11,137 bases of DNA from Desulfuromonadales bacterium (GTDB taxonomy: Bacteria; Desulfobacterota; Desulfuromonadia; Desulfuromonadales; JACZKF01): positions 1 to 11,137 of the forward strand of contig JACZKF010000247.1 of the NCBI GenBank assembly GCA_014860175.1, read 5' to 3'. The notes under the pieces are model-generated. The model did no database searches. It was given only the letters and a program-made list of their open reading frames with translations, and was not told the origin of the DNA. A program made the translations under genes and the position numbers. Shown one piece after another: positions 1-7,370 of the stretch (the stretch's first letter is position 1; the number at the start of each line of letters is the position of its first letter).

Positions 1-292
1 GTATCTGGAGGGGATGTATATCGTCCCAGGCTCGTCGGACGATTTCGATCCCGACCCCTACTGGAGCTGGCTGGCTTCCGGCAGCCGTCGTTTTGGCGAT
101 CACCTGCGGGTCGGGGGGGCAATTTCCGGTGCTACTGCCCCTTTTTCCGGGGCCTCCGATACCTTGGAGGCTAAGGTCAGGGTCAACTGGTGGGCCTCCG
201 AGCGCACAGCGGTCGGCGGATATCTGGCCCGCGGCCTCGACGACGGCAGCCCCGACTGGGGGGCCGGAGTGTCGGTCGCCGTCGATTTCTGA
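1..292 (+). CDS. Outer-membrane beta-barrel protein, C-terminal fragment
   Basis: This is the 3' end of a gene that begins upstream of the window; the reading frame enters at base 2 and stops at TGA 290-292, leaving about 96 residues. The visible protein shows short alternating hydrophobic/polar stretches (for example LRVGGAISGA, LEAKVRVNWW, TAVGGYLARG, GAGVSVAVDF) separated by Gly/Asp-rich turns. It ends in a terminal phenylalanine, the usual C-terminal signature of outer-membrane barrels recognised by the Bam machinery. An internal ATG at base 14 has upstream GGAG-like bases, but the frame is open to the window edge and the barrel pattern starts at once, so a longer protein is more likely. 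The family cannot be named from this fragment. It may or may not belong with the metal-efflux genes 209 bases downstream. Confidence 0.72.
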   Translation, partial: YLEGMYIVPGSSDDFDPDPYWSWLASGSRRFGDHLRVGGAISGATAPFSGASDTLEAKVRVNWWASERTAVGGYLARGLDDGSPDWGAGVSVAVDF

Positions 293-309
293 TCGACTGT
301 CTGCCATTT

Positions 310-323
310 GAAGAATATTCTTC
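310..323. repeat. Perfect 14-bp palindrome
   Basis: GAAGAATATTCTTC reads identically on both strands. It lies 18 bases after the barrel gene stop and about 180 bases before the efflux cluster. It could be an operator. As RNA it could form a 5-bp stem with a 4-nt loop followed by a C/T-rich stretch, a weak terminator at best. Confidence 0.45.
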
Positions 324-437
324 CCCCTCTTTGTGCACTATTCCCCAACCCTCGCCTCGCCGAATCCGTTAAATGGTTGTAAACTGTAGAAATAAAAGAA
401 AAAAGTGTTTGGGCACGGTCCATGTATTAAAAGACCG

Positions 438-464
438 ATGACAGCGGCGGCCAATCGCTATAAT
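438..464 (+). promoter_or_regulatory. Candidate promoter of the Cus-type efflux cluster
   Basis: A perfect TATAAT box (459-464) sits 38 bases before the TolC-family start. The best conventional -35 is ATGACA at 438-443 with a short 15-bp spacer. A 19-bp spacer would place the -35 at 434-439 (ACCGAT), with a small AGCG-N9-CGCT dyad between the boxes. That geometry is typical of MerR-family activated metal promoters, but the dyad is too short to claim this. The -10 is visible; everything else is inference. Confidence 0.35.
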
Positions 465-501
465 TACTGGTACTTCCATCACCCGCAGGAAGAGGATCGA
501 C

Positions 502-1794
502 ATGTTTCAGTTGCTGCTGACCATCCTCATCACGGTCGTTGCCGGTCTCACCCCGGTAGCTGCCGCCGAAATGGCCGTTTCCCCACCGGCGCCGCCGGTG
601 GCGGAACTGGTCGCCCAAGCCCTGCAGGCCAACCCCGAACTCGAGGCTTCCGAGGCCCGCTGGCGCATGTTCGTGCAGCAGGCCCGGCAGGCCGGAACTT
701 TTGAAGACCCGATGCTGATGGTCGGCATCAACAACGCCTTGATCCGCGACCCGCTCAACTTCCAGCGCGAAGAGATGACCTCCAAGGTGGTCGGTATCAG
801 CCAGAGCGTCCCCTTTTTCGGCAAGCGGTCGCTGGCCCGGGCGGCCGCCGAACAGGGGGCTCAGTCCGTGCGGGCCGAGCATGAGGAGCGGCGGCTGGAG
901 CTGGCAGCCATGGTCAAAGAGAGCTATGCCGGCCTCTTTTTCGTCGAGCAGGCTCTCGACGTGGTCGGCCGCAACCTGCGGGTGATGAACGATGTGATCG
1001 GCGCCACCGAGAGCCGCTACGGCGTCGGCCAGGCGGCCCAGCAGGATGTGCTCAAGGCCCAGTTGGAGCGCTCGCGAATGCTCGATATGCAGATCGTGCT
1101 GCTGCAGCAGCGGCGCAGCCTGGAGGCGGCCCTCAATCGGCTGCTGTTTCGCCCGGTCGCCACCCCCATCGGCCGCATCGGGGCACTGGTGGTCGAACCG
1201 CTCCCCCTGGACGCCGAACAGCTGGTGACTGTGGCCGAACAAAACCGCCCCCTGCTGGCCGGACTCGCCGCCCGGGAGGCGCAGGGACGGCAGCAGGAAC
1301 AGTTGGCGAAGCGCGATTTTTATCCCGATTTCACTTTTTCCCTCGAATACATGCAACGTGAGCCGGCCATGGAGAGCGAGGGGTACGATATGTATTCGGC
1401 CTCCGTCAGCTTCAACCTGCCGGTGCAGCGCCAGCGGCGCCACGCCATGGTCGGTGAAGCCCAGGCCGCGCAGCGGATGGCCCAGGCCGAGCGGGAGGTG
1501 TTGCGCAACGACATCCGGGCCGGCATCGCCGATCTGCTGGCCCGGATGGAGAAAAGCCGCCAACTGGCCGACCTCTATCGCGACGGGATCATTCCTCAGG
1601 CCAGCCGCTCCTTCGAGGCGGGGCGCATCGCCTACCAGAACAATCAGGTCGATTTTTCCGCCATGCTGGAGAGTTTGCTGATGCTTTTCAATTACGAGCG
1701 TGACTACTTCGAAGCGGTCGCCGACTACCGGATGACTCTGGCCCGGCTGGAGGCGCTGATTGGCCGTGACCTGTCGGCCGGAAGCCTCCCGTAA
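502..1794 (+). CDS. TolC-family outer-membrane efflux channel (CusC-like role)
   Basis: This 430-residue protein is the predicted outer-membrane exit duct of a tripartite metal efflux pump. The N-terminus is a signal peptide with a hydrophobic core at residues 3-17 and an A-A-A cleavage site near residue 22. There is no lipobox cysteine, unlike E. coli CusC. The mature part has the two tandem helical halves of the outer membrane efflux protein fold. It begins with PPVAELVAQALQANPELEAS (about 29-48), a typical first OEP motif. Long amphipathic helices rich in Gln, Arg, Glu and Ala follow, and the second half contains the YPDF segment (about 274-277). The ATG has an AGGAAGAGGA-type ribosome site 5 bases upstream. 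The next genes encode the adaptor and RND pump, which supports the assignment; a cusC name would rest on context, not on specific residues. Confidence 0.9.
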   Translation: MFQLLLTILITVVAGLTPVAAAEMAVSPPAPPVAELVAQALQANPELEASEARWRMFVQQARQAGTFEDPMLMVGINNALIRDPLNFQREEMTSKVVGISQSVPFFGKRSLARAAAEQGAQSVRAEHEERRLELAAMVKESYAGLFFVEQALDVVGRNLRVMNDVIGATESRYGVGQAAQQDVLKAQLERSRMLDMQIVLLQQRRSLEAALNRLLFRPVATPIGRIGALVVEPLPLDAEQLVTVAEQNRPLLAGLAAREAQGRQQEQLAKRDFYPDFTFSLEYMQREPAMESEGYDMYSASVSFNLPVQRQRRHAMVGEAQAAQRMAQAEREVLRNDIRAGIADLLARMEKSRQLADLYRDGIIPQASRSFEAGRIAYQNNQVDFSAMLESLLMLFNYERDYFEAVADYRMTLARLEALIGRDLSAGSLP

Positions 1795-1825
1795 CCGGCC
1801 GATGCCTGAGCACACTCCGGGAAGC

Positions 1826-1846
1826 GGTGCCGGTGGGAGGCACCGG
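1826..1846 (+). other. Small intercistronic hairpin
   Basis: Two alternative stems share this sequence: CCGGTG(1830-1835)/CACCGG(1841-1846) with a 5-nt loop, and GGTGCC(1826-1831)/GGCACC(1839-1844) with a 7-nt loop. No U-tract follows, so it is not a convincing terminator. It might tune mRNA stability between the channel and adaptor genes. Confidence 0.35.
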
Positions 1847-1876
1847 GATAAAAACAGACCATTCCGGTCGTAGTTA

Positions 1877-1904
1877 TTGGAAAGACGACTGAGAGAGATA
1901 TAGC
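1877..1904 (+). promoter_or_regulatory. Weak candidate promoter before the adaptor gene
   Basis: TTGGAA (1877-1882) and TATAGC (1899-1904) are separated by 16 bases in the 134-base gap before the cusB-type gene. The gap is long for a tight operon and AT-richer than its surroundings, so an internal promoter is plausible. A short dyad GACC-N5-GGTC lies just upstream at 1857-1869. The matches to consensus are partial. Confidence 0.25.
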
Positions 1905-1931
1905 AAATAAGTCAACATAAGAGGTTCTGTG

Positions 1932-3365
1932 ATGAGAAAAAAAGGGGTAAGTACCATCCTGGTGGCACTGGCACTGGTGGCCGCTCTCGCCGGCGGCTTT
2001 CTTCTCGGTCGTTCGGGGGACCGTGCCGGTCACGAGCCGACCGCGACGGCCGGGGCCACGACCCAGTACACCTGCGGCATGCACCCCTTCATCATTCAGG
2101 ATGAACCGGGGCTCTGCCCGATCTGCGGCATGAACCTGACCCCGCTCAAGGCCGGCACCGGCGGCCAAGGGGGCGAGCGCCAGGTGACGCACTGGATTTC
2201 CCCCATGGACCCCTCCTATGTGCGTGATGAGCCGGGGCAGGACTACATGGGGCACGATCTGGTCCCGGTCTACGCCGACGGTGGCGGTTCCAGTATCACC
2301 ATCGACCCAGTGGTCACCCAGAATATGGGAATTCGCACCGAGGCTGTCACCCGCGACGACCTGAGCCGGGAGATCCGCACGGTCGGCCGCATCGGCTTCG
2401 AGGAATCGCGGCAGTACACCGTCAACAGCAAGATCGGCGGCTGGATCGAACGTCTGCATGTCAATCAGACCGGCCAGCGGGTGAAAAAAGGGGAACCGCT
2501 GCTGGAGATCTACAGCCCGGAGCTGGTCGCCGCCCAGGAGGAGTATCTGCTCGCCCTGCGCAACCGCACCGAGTTGGCGCGCAGCAGCTTCGCCGACATC
2601 GCCGCCGGTGGTGACCGCCTGGCCCAGGCGGCGCGTCAACGTCTCAAGTACTGGGACATCAGTGAACGGCAGATCGCCCAACTGGAGCAGGCCGGCAAGG
2701 TCAGTAAAACCATGACTCTCTACTCCCCCTTCAACGGCATCGTCTCCGAGCGCAAGGCTTTCCAGGGGATGAACGTGATGCCGGGGGAGGAGTTGATGCA
2801 GATCGCCGATCTCTCCCGGGTCTGGGTCTACGCCGATATCTACGAATATGAGCTCCCCTGGGTCCGCCAGGGGCAGAAGGTGCGGGTGGAACTCCCCTAT
2901 GCCGGCGATCGCCCCTCCCTCGAGGGGACCATCGACTTTCTCTATCCGACCATGGAGGCCCAGACCCGTACCGCCCGGGCCCGCATCCAGCTCGACAATC
3001 CCGGCTTCGATCTCAAGCCCGACATGTTCGTCAACGTCAGCATCGCCGCCGAAAGCGCCACCGATGTCCTGACCATCCCGGCCGACGCCGTGCTGCACTC
3101 CGGCCGTGGCCAGCACGTCTTCGTTGCCCTGGGCGAGGGGCGCTTCGATCCGCGGCAGATCAAAACCGGCCTGCAGGGGGAGAGCGGCCGCACCCAGGTA
3201 CTGGAAGGGCTCAAGGAAGGGGAGCAGGTCGTCACCTCCGCCCAGTTCATGCTCGACTCGGAGAGCAAGCTGCGCGAGGCGATCCAGAAGATGACCGCGC
3301 CGACCCCGGCGGCCCCGGCAGGGCACGAGGGGCACGATGATGATCTGGAAGAGCTGTTTAAATAA
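1932..3365 (+). CDS. cusB: CusB-type RND periplasmic adaptor with N-terminal heavy-metal-binding domain
   Basis: This membrane-fusion protein links the inner-membrane pump to the outer-membrane channel and hands over metal. ATG 1932 gives 477 residues. An in-frame GTG sits directly before it at 1929, but the AAGAGG site at 1919-1924 is better spaced (7 bases) from the ATG. Residues 7-26 form an N-terminal signal/anchor helix. Residues 46-72 are a heavy-metal-binding domain with YTCGMHP and CPICGM, giving Cys48, Met50, His51, Cys62, Cys65 and Met67 as candidate ligands. Residues 88-114 are a second related module (SPMDPSYVRDEPG, MGHDLVPVY) without cysteines, as is usual in CusB proteins. Next come the barrel-sandwich lipoyl halves (VNSKIGGWIERLHV; LYSPFNGIVSE) around a helical hairpin, then the beta-barrel and membrane-proximal domains. 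The tail carries HEGHDDD, a further possible metal-binding patch. Confidence 0.93.
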   Translation: MRKKGVSTILVALALVAALAGGFLLGRSGDRAGHEPTATAGATTQYTCGMHPFIIQDEPGLCPICGMNLTPLKAGTGGQGGERQVTHWISPMDPSYVRDEPGQDYMGHDLVPVYADGGGSSITIDPVVTQNMGIRTEAVTRDDLSREIRTVGRIGFEESRQYTVNSKIGGWIERLHVNQTGQRVKKGEPLLEIYSPELVAAQEEYLLALRNRTELARSSFADIAAGGDRLAQAARQRLKYWDISERQIAQLEQAGKVSKTMTLYSPFNGIVSERKAFQGMNVMPGEELMQIADLSRVWVYADIYEYELPWVRQGQKVRVELPYAGDRPSLEGTIDFLYPTMEAQTRTARARIQLDNPGFDLKPDMFVNVSIAAESATDVLTIPADAVLHSGRGQHVFVALGEGRFDPRQIKTGLQGESGRTQVLEGLKEGEQVVTSAQFMLDSESKLREAIQKMTAPTPAAPAGHEGHDDDLEELFK

Positions 3366-3370
3366 GTCGT

Positions 3371-3397
3371 ATTGGTCAAATTGGACCTATTGGACCT
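3371..3397 (+). repeat. Three tandem 9-bp repeats between adaptor and pump genes
   Basis: ATTGGTCAA (3371-3379) is followed by two exact copies of ATTGGACCT (3380-3388 and 3389-3397). They lie just after the adaptor stop codon and end in TATAAA (3397-3402). The array is non-coding in the frame of either neighbour. Confidence 0.6.
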
Positions 3398-3402
3398 ATA
3401 AA
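3372..3402 (+). promoter_or_regulatory. Possible internal promoter before cusA
   Basis: TTGGTC (3372-3377) and TATAAA (3397-3402) are 19 bases apart, and the spacer is made of the ATTGGACCT repeats. A 19-bp spacer is too long for a normal sigma-70 promoter but typical of MerR-family regulated ones. The usual inverted repeat is not clear; only GGTC-N6-GACC (3374-3387) is seen. Low confidence. Confidence 0.25.
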
Positions 3403-3424
3403 ATGCCTTTCATAGGGTTTCCCC

Positions 3425-6400
3425 ATGCTTGAAAAAATCATCGACTGGTCGGTCCGCAACAAGTTCATGGTGGTGCTGGCCACCGTCTTCCTGATTGTCG
3501 GCGGCATCTATTCGTTGCGCAACATCGCCATCGACGCCATCCCCGATCTCTCCGACGTGCAGGTGATCATCTTCACCGAATACCCGGGGCAGGCGCCACA
3601 GGTGGTGGAGGACCAGGTCACCTATCCGCTGACCACCCAGATGCTCGCCGTCCCCGGGGCCAAGGTGGTGCGCGGCTACTCCTTCTTCGGCTACTCCTTC
3701 GTCTACATCATTTTCGAGGACGGCACCGATATCTACTGGGCTCGCTCGCGGGTGCTGGAGTACCTCAACTACGTCTCCGGCCGTCTGCCCCAGGGGGTCA
3801 CTCCGACTCTGGGGCCGGATGCCACGGGCGTCGGCTGGGTCTTCGAGTACGCCCTGGTTAGTGACCGGCACAACCTGCAGGAACTGCGTTCGAACCAGGA
3901 CTGGTACCTGCGCTACGAGTTGACCTCGGTGGGGGGGGTGGCGGAAGTGGCGAGCCTCGGCGGCTTCGTCAAGCAGTACCAGGTGGCCGTCGACCCGAAC
4001 CGGCTCCTCGCCTACGACATCACGTTGCCGATGGTCGAGATGGCGATCAAAAACAGCAACCTTGACGTCGGCGGCGGCGCCATCGAAATGGCCGAAACCG
4101 AATTCGTGGTCCGCAGCCGGGGGTACATCCAGTCGGTGGACGACCTGCGCCAGGTGGTGGTCGCCACCGACCGGCGCGGCACGCCGGTGCTGCTGCGCGA
4201 CCTGGCCGACGTGCGCCTGGGGCCGGAGATGCGCCGCGGCGTCGCCGAGCTGAACGGGGAAGGGGAGACGGTCGGTGGCATCATTGTCATGCGCTTCGGC
4301 GAAAACGCCCTGAAAACCATCGACAACGTCAAAAAGAAGCTCGAAGAGCTCAAGCCCGGCCTCCCCGAAGGGGTGGAGATCATACCGGTCTACGACCGCT
4401 CGGGGCTGATCCAGCGCTCGGTCTCCAACCTGCAGGAGAAACTGCTGGAAGAGAGTATCGTCGTCGCCCTGGTGATCATCCTCTTCCTCTTTCACCTGCC
4501 GAGCGCGGCGGTGGTCATCCTGGCGCTGCCGGTGGCGATTCTGATGGCGTTCATCATCATGTACGCCCAGGGGATCAACGTCAACATCATGAGCCTGGGG
4601 GGGATCGCCATCGCCATCGGCACCATGGTCGACTCGGCCATCATCATGGTGGAGAACGCCCACAAACACCTGGAGAAGGACGTCGGAACCAAGCCGCGCT
4701 CGCAGATCATCGTCGAGGCGGCCAAGGAGGTCGGCCCGACCATCTTCTTCGCCCTGCTGGTGATTACCGTCTCCTTCGCCCCGGTCTTCACCCTGCAGGA
4801 GCAGGCCGGGCGGATGTTCAAGCCGCTCGCCTTCACCAAGACTTATGCCATGGCGGCGGCGGCGCTCCTCTCGGTCACTCTCGTGCCGGTGCTGATGGTC
4901 TGGTTCATCCGCGGCAAGATCCGCCCGGAAACCCACAACCCGATCAACCGCTTCCTCATCGGTCTCTATCATCCGGTGGTCGATCTGGTGCTGCGCTGGC
5001 GCAAAACGACGCTGGTGGTCGCCTTGCTGCTGGTTCTCTCCATCGCCTGGCCGCTGTCCAAGATGGGGACCGAGTTCATGCCCCCCCTGTACGAGGGGGA
5101 TCTGCTCTACATGCCGACCACTTTGCCGGGGATCTCGGTTACCAAAGCCAAGGAACTGCTGCAGCAGACCGACAGGATCATCAAGCAGTTTCCCGAAGTG
5201 CACCACGTCTTCGGCAAGATCGGCCGCGCCGAGACGGCCACCGACCCGGCGCCGATGATGATGATCGAGACGACCATCATGCTCAATCCGGAAGAAGAGT
5301 GGCGCCAGATGCCGGTGCGGCGCTTCTATTCGGGGTGGCCAGACTGGAGCGAGCCGGTCAAGGTGCCACTGCGCTGGGTCTGGCCGGAACAGAAGCGGAT
5401 CACCGTCGAGCAACTGATCGATGAGCTCAACGCCGCCGTCCACATCCCAGGGCTGACCAACGCCTGGACGATGCCGATCAAGACGCGCATCGACATGCTC
5501 TCCACCGGCATCAAGACCCCGGTCGGGATCAAGGTGATGGGGCCTGACCTGACCATCCTCAGCCGCCTCGGCGAGGAGATCGAAGCGGTAGTGCGCCCGC
5601 TGCCGGGGACGCTGTCGGCCATCGCCGAGCGCACCGTCGGCGGCTCCTACCTCGATATCGACATCGACCGGGGGGCGGCCGCCCGCTACGGCATCCAGGT
5701 CGGTGACATCCAGGGAATCATCCAGTCGGCCATCGGCGGCATGAACATCTCCCAGAGCATCGAGGGGCTGGAGCGCTACCCGATCAGCCTGCGCTACGAC
5801 CGCGACTTCCGCAGCGATCTGCCGGCCCTGCGGCGGGTGCTGGTGCCAGCCCCCAACGGCGCCCACATTCCGCTGGAGCAGCTGGCGCGCATCGGCATCA
5901 GCAACGACCCGGACAGCATCAAGAGCGAAAACGCCCGGCGTACCGCCTGGGTCTATGTCGACATCAAGGGGATCGACGTCGGCACCTACGTTAAAAACGC
6001 CCAGGAGGCGGTGGCCAACCACATCCAGCTGCCGACCGGCTACAACATCGTCTGGAGCGGTCAGTACGAATACATCGAATCGACCCGCGCCCGGCTGATG
6101 GTCATCATTCCGCTGACGCTGACGATCATCTTCGTCATCATCTATCTGAGCACCCGCTCGGCCGTGAAGACCGGGATCGTCTTTCTCGCCGTGCCGTTCT
6201 CCCTGATCGGGGCCTTCTGGCTGCTCTACCTGCTCGACTACAACATGTCGATCGGGGTCTGGGTCGGTCTGATCGCCCTGGCCGGCCTCGACGCCGAAAC
6301 CGGGGTGGTGATGCTCCTCTATCTCGATCTGGCTCATAAACGCTGGAGCGAAGAGGGGCGCATGCTGACTCACGGTGACCTGAGGCAGGCGATCCATCAC

Positions 6401-6649
6401 GGGGCGGTCAAGCGGATTCGTCCCAAGGTGATGACGGTGGTTACCATCATTGCCGGCCTGTTGCCGATCATGTGGAGCACCGGCGCCGGCGCCGACGTAA
6501 TGAAGCGGATCGCCGCGCCGATGGTCGGCGGGGCGGTCACCTCTTTGGCTCTGGAGATGCTGGTCTACCCGGTCATCTACTTTATCTGGCGCAGTCGGCA
6601 TCTGGAAAAATCGATGCAGCCGAGCTCCGAGGAGGAATTGCATGACTGA
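3425..6649 (+). CDS. cusA: CusA-type heavy-metal RND efflux pump (Cu+/Ag+)
   Basis: This inner-membrane trimeric proton/metal antiporter exports metal through the adaptor and channel encoded upstream. It has 1074 residues, close to the HME-RND family norm. The N-terminus is the standard first transmembrane helix, followed by IDAIPDLSDVQVII, PGQAPQVVEDQVTYPLTT and GPDATGVGW, all strongly CusA-like. By alignment from memory with E. coli CusA (Met573, Met623, Glu625, Arg669, Met672), the metal site is intact: Met563 in DLLYMPTT, Met613 and Glu615 in MMIETT, Arg688 and Met691 in RIDMLSTG. The proton relay is also present: Asp403 in TMVDSAII, Glu958 in GLDAETGVV, Lys1001 in RPKVMTV. The methionine triad points to monovalent Cu/Ag rather than the Zn/Co/Cd of CzcA. 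About 29 extra residues, rich in Trp and Pro, lie near 628-656 relative to E. coli CusA. The ribosome site is weak (AGGG, 7 bases upstream). Confidence 0.96.
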   Translation: MLEKIIDWSVRNKFMVVLATVFLIVGGIYSLRNIAIDAIPDLSDVQVIIFTEYPGQAPQVVEDQVTYPLTTQMLAVPGAKVVRGYSFFGYSFVYIIFEDGTDIYWARSRVLEYLNYVSGRLPQGVTPTLGPDATGVGWVFEYALVSDRHNLQELRSNQDWYLRYELTSVGGVAEVASLGGFVKQYQVAVDPNRLLAYDITLPMVEMAIKNSNLDVGGGAIEMAETEFVVRSRGYIQSVDDLRQVVVATDRRGTPVLLRDLADVRLGPEMRRGVAELNGEGETVGGIIVMRFGENALKTIDNVKKKLEELKPGLPEGVEIIPVYDRSGLIQRSVSNLQEKLLEESIVVALVIILFLFHLPSAAVVILALPVAILMAFIIMYAQGINVNIMSLGGIAIAIGTMVDSAIIMVENAHKHLEKDVGTKPRSQIIVEAAKEVGPTIFFALLVITVSFAPVFTLQEQAGRMFKPLAFTKTYAMAAAALLSVTLVPVLMVWFIRGKIRPETHNPINRFLIGLYHPVVDLVLRWRKTTLVVALLLVLSIAWPLSKMGTEFMPPLYEGDLLYMPTTLPGISVTKAKELLQQTDRIIKQFPEVHHVFGKIGRAETATDPAPMMMIETTIMLNPEEEWRQMPVRRFYSGWPDWSEPVKVPLRWVWPEQKRITVEQLIDELNAAVHIPGLTNAWTMPIKTRIDMLSTGIKTPVGIKVMGPDLTILSRLGEEIEAVVRPLPGTLSAIAERTVGGSYLDIDIDRGAAARYGIQVGDIQGIIQSAIGGMNISQSIEGLERYPISLRYDRDFRSDLPALRRVLVPAPNGAHIPLEQLARIGISNDPDSIKSENARRTAWVYVDIKGIDVGTYVKNAQEAVANHIQLPTGYNIVWSGQYEYIESTRARLMVIIPLTLTIIFVIIYLSTRSAVKTGIVFLAVPFSLIGAFWLLYLLDYNMSIGVWVGLIALAGLDAETGVVMLLYLDLAHKRWSEEGRMLTHGDLRQAIHHGAVKRIRPKVMTVVTIIAGLLPIMWSTGAGADVMKRIAAPMVGGAVTSLALEMLVYPVIYFIWRSRHLEKSMQPSSEEELHD
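6631..6636 (+). promoter_or_regulatory. Strong Shine-Dalgarno inside the end of cusA
   Basis: GGAGGA lies 5 bases before an ATG at 6642 that is in frame with the small secreted protein downstream. Initiation there would add 24 residues before the signal peptide. It lies 12 bases before a second ATG at 6649 that overlaps the cusA stop as TGATG. The site competes with the start chosen at 6714. Confidence 0.5.
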
Positions 6650-6674
6650 TGGTGAGTCACCCAACCACAAACAC

Positions 6675-6689
6675 GCGGCCCGAGGCCGC
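6675..6689 (+). other. Intercistronic hairpin before the fourth efflux-cluster gene
   Basis: GCGGCC-CGA-GGCCGC forms a perfect 6-bp GC-rich stem with a 3-nt loop, ending 10 bases before the ribosome site at 6700. There is no U-tract. It could mark an RNA processing or stability point between the pump mRNA and the small-protein message. Confidence 0.45.
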
Positions 6690-6713
6690 CCTATCCGATG
6701 GAGGAGTATTGAG

Positions 6714-7214
6714 ATGAAACAGTTGACTCTGCTTTTGACCCTGATGTTTGCCCTCAGCCTGCCTGTTGGCGCCTTCGCCATGAGCCATGGCGGTTCCGGC
6801 CACGACCATGGCAGCAAGGCTTCAAAGAAGAGCGCGACGGATGCTCACGGGACCCAGGGGGCCCACGACCAGATGGTCCTGGTCGGCGTCGCCACCGTCG
6901 ACGGTGTCAAGGGGGAGGCCCACCTCAACGACGTTGAGGCGGCGATGAAAAGGGCCGGTATGGAGGCCACCCATCATCTGATGATCATGTTCATGGACGT
7001 CAAATCGGGCAAGCCGATCACCGAAGGGCGGGTCGCTGCCAAAGTCACCCTGCCGGACGGCACCAGCGGCGATCCGGTGCGACTGATCGGCATGGACGGC
7101 CACTTCGGGGCCGACATTCCCCTCAAGCAGAAGGGGGAGTACACCTTCGAGGTCGGCACCCGGCTGCCGGACGACAAGACCCGCCAGTTCACGTTCAAGC
7201 ACCAGCTCCAATAA
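6714..7214 (+). CDS. Small His-rich secreted protein, possible periplasmic metal-binding beta-sandwich
   Basis: The start at 6714 gives 166 residues. It is chosen because GGAGGAG (6700-6706) is 7 bases upstream and a classic signal peptide follows at once (MKQLTLLL..., cleavage near AFA, residue 22). The mature N-terminus is a flexible His/Gly/Ser/Lys linker with MSHGGSGHDHG and HGTQGAHDQM. The rest, from about residue 55, looks like an all-beta Ig-like domain: HLNDVEAAMK, THHLMIMFMDVKSGKPI, VTLPDGTSG, IGMDGHFGADIPL, KGEYTFEVG. This layout recalls YtkA/FixH-type periplasmic domains, an assignment made by eye only. His and Met residues in THHLMIMFM and GMDGH are candidate Cu ligands. As the last gene of the cluster it may act as a periplasmic metal carrier or sensor for the pump. 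It lacks CusF-like sequence. Confidence 0.85.
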   Translation: MKQLTLLLTLMFALSLPVGAFAMSHGGSGHDHGSKASKKSATDAHGTQGAHDQMVLVGVATVDGVKGEAHLNDVEAAMKRAGMEATHHLMIMFMDVKSGKPITEGRVAAKVTLPDGTSGDPVRLIGMDGHFGADIPLKQKGEYTFEVGTRLPDDKTRQFTFKHQLQ

Positions 7215-7228
7215 GCCCTCTGTGAAAA

Positions 7229-7262
7229 GGTTGCCGGGGCGCCCGAGTGCGCCCCGGCAACC
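7229..7262 (+). terminator. Strong hairpin closing the efflux cluster
   Basis: A perfect 14-bp stem, GGTTGCCGGGGCGC (7229-7242) with GCGCCCCGGCAACC (7249-7262), encloses a CCGAGT loop 14 bases after the last stop codon. The following bases are C-rich with only scattered T, so it lacks the classic U-run. It may terminate weakly, or mainly protect the 3' end of the mRNA. Confidence 0.65.
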
Positions 7263-7293
7263 CCCCTGGCTTCTCCCCGAAGCCAAGTCCCGT

Positions 7294-7321
7294 TTGACAA
7301 TCTCCCCCCCGTAACTATCAT
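7294..7321 (+). promoter_or_regulatory. Sigma-70-like promoter for the phospholipase D gene
   Basis: A perfect TTGACA (7294-7299) is separated by 16 bases from TATCAT (7316-7321). It lies between the upstream hairpin and the gene, giving a leader of about 43 bases. Position and box quality make it the likely promoter. Confidence 0.65.
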
Positions 7322-7370
7322 TAAATCTAAGTTCGGCTGGTTTCTATTTTCCTAACCACCAGGAGCCCTC

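Noticed and set aside
427..1815. Long minus-strand open frame over the TolC-family gene
   Set aside because: It has the same codon-bias shadow composition, and the plus-strand product is a recognisable efflux channel with signal peptide and ribosome site.
1725..3335. Long minus-strand open frame over the cusB-type gene
   Set aside because: It is a shadow of the adaptor gene. It lacks any recognisable motif and crosses the end of one gene and most of the next.
3410..6817. An open frame of 1135 codons on the minus strand across the whole of cusA
   Set aside because: It is the mirror of a GC-rich gene with strong codon bias. The translated product is low-complexity (His/Asp/Gly/Arg-rich) with no recognisable domain, whereas the plus strand encodes a clear CusA.
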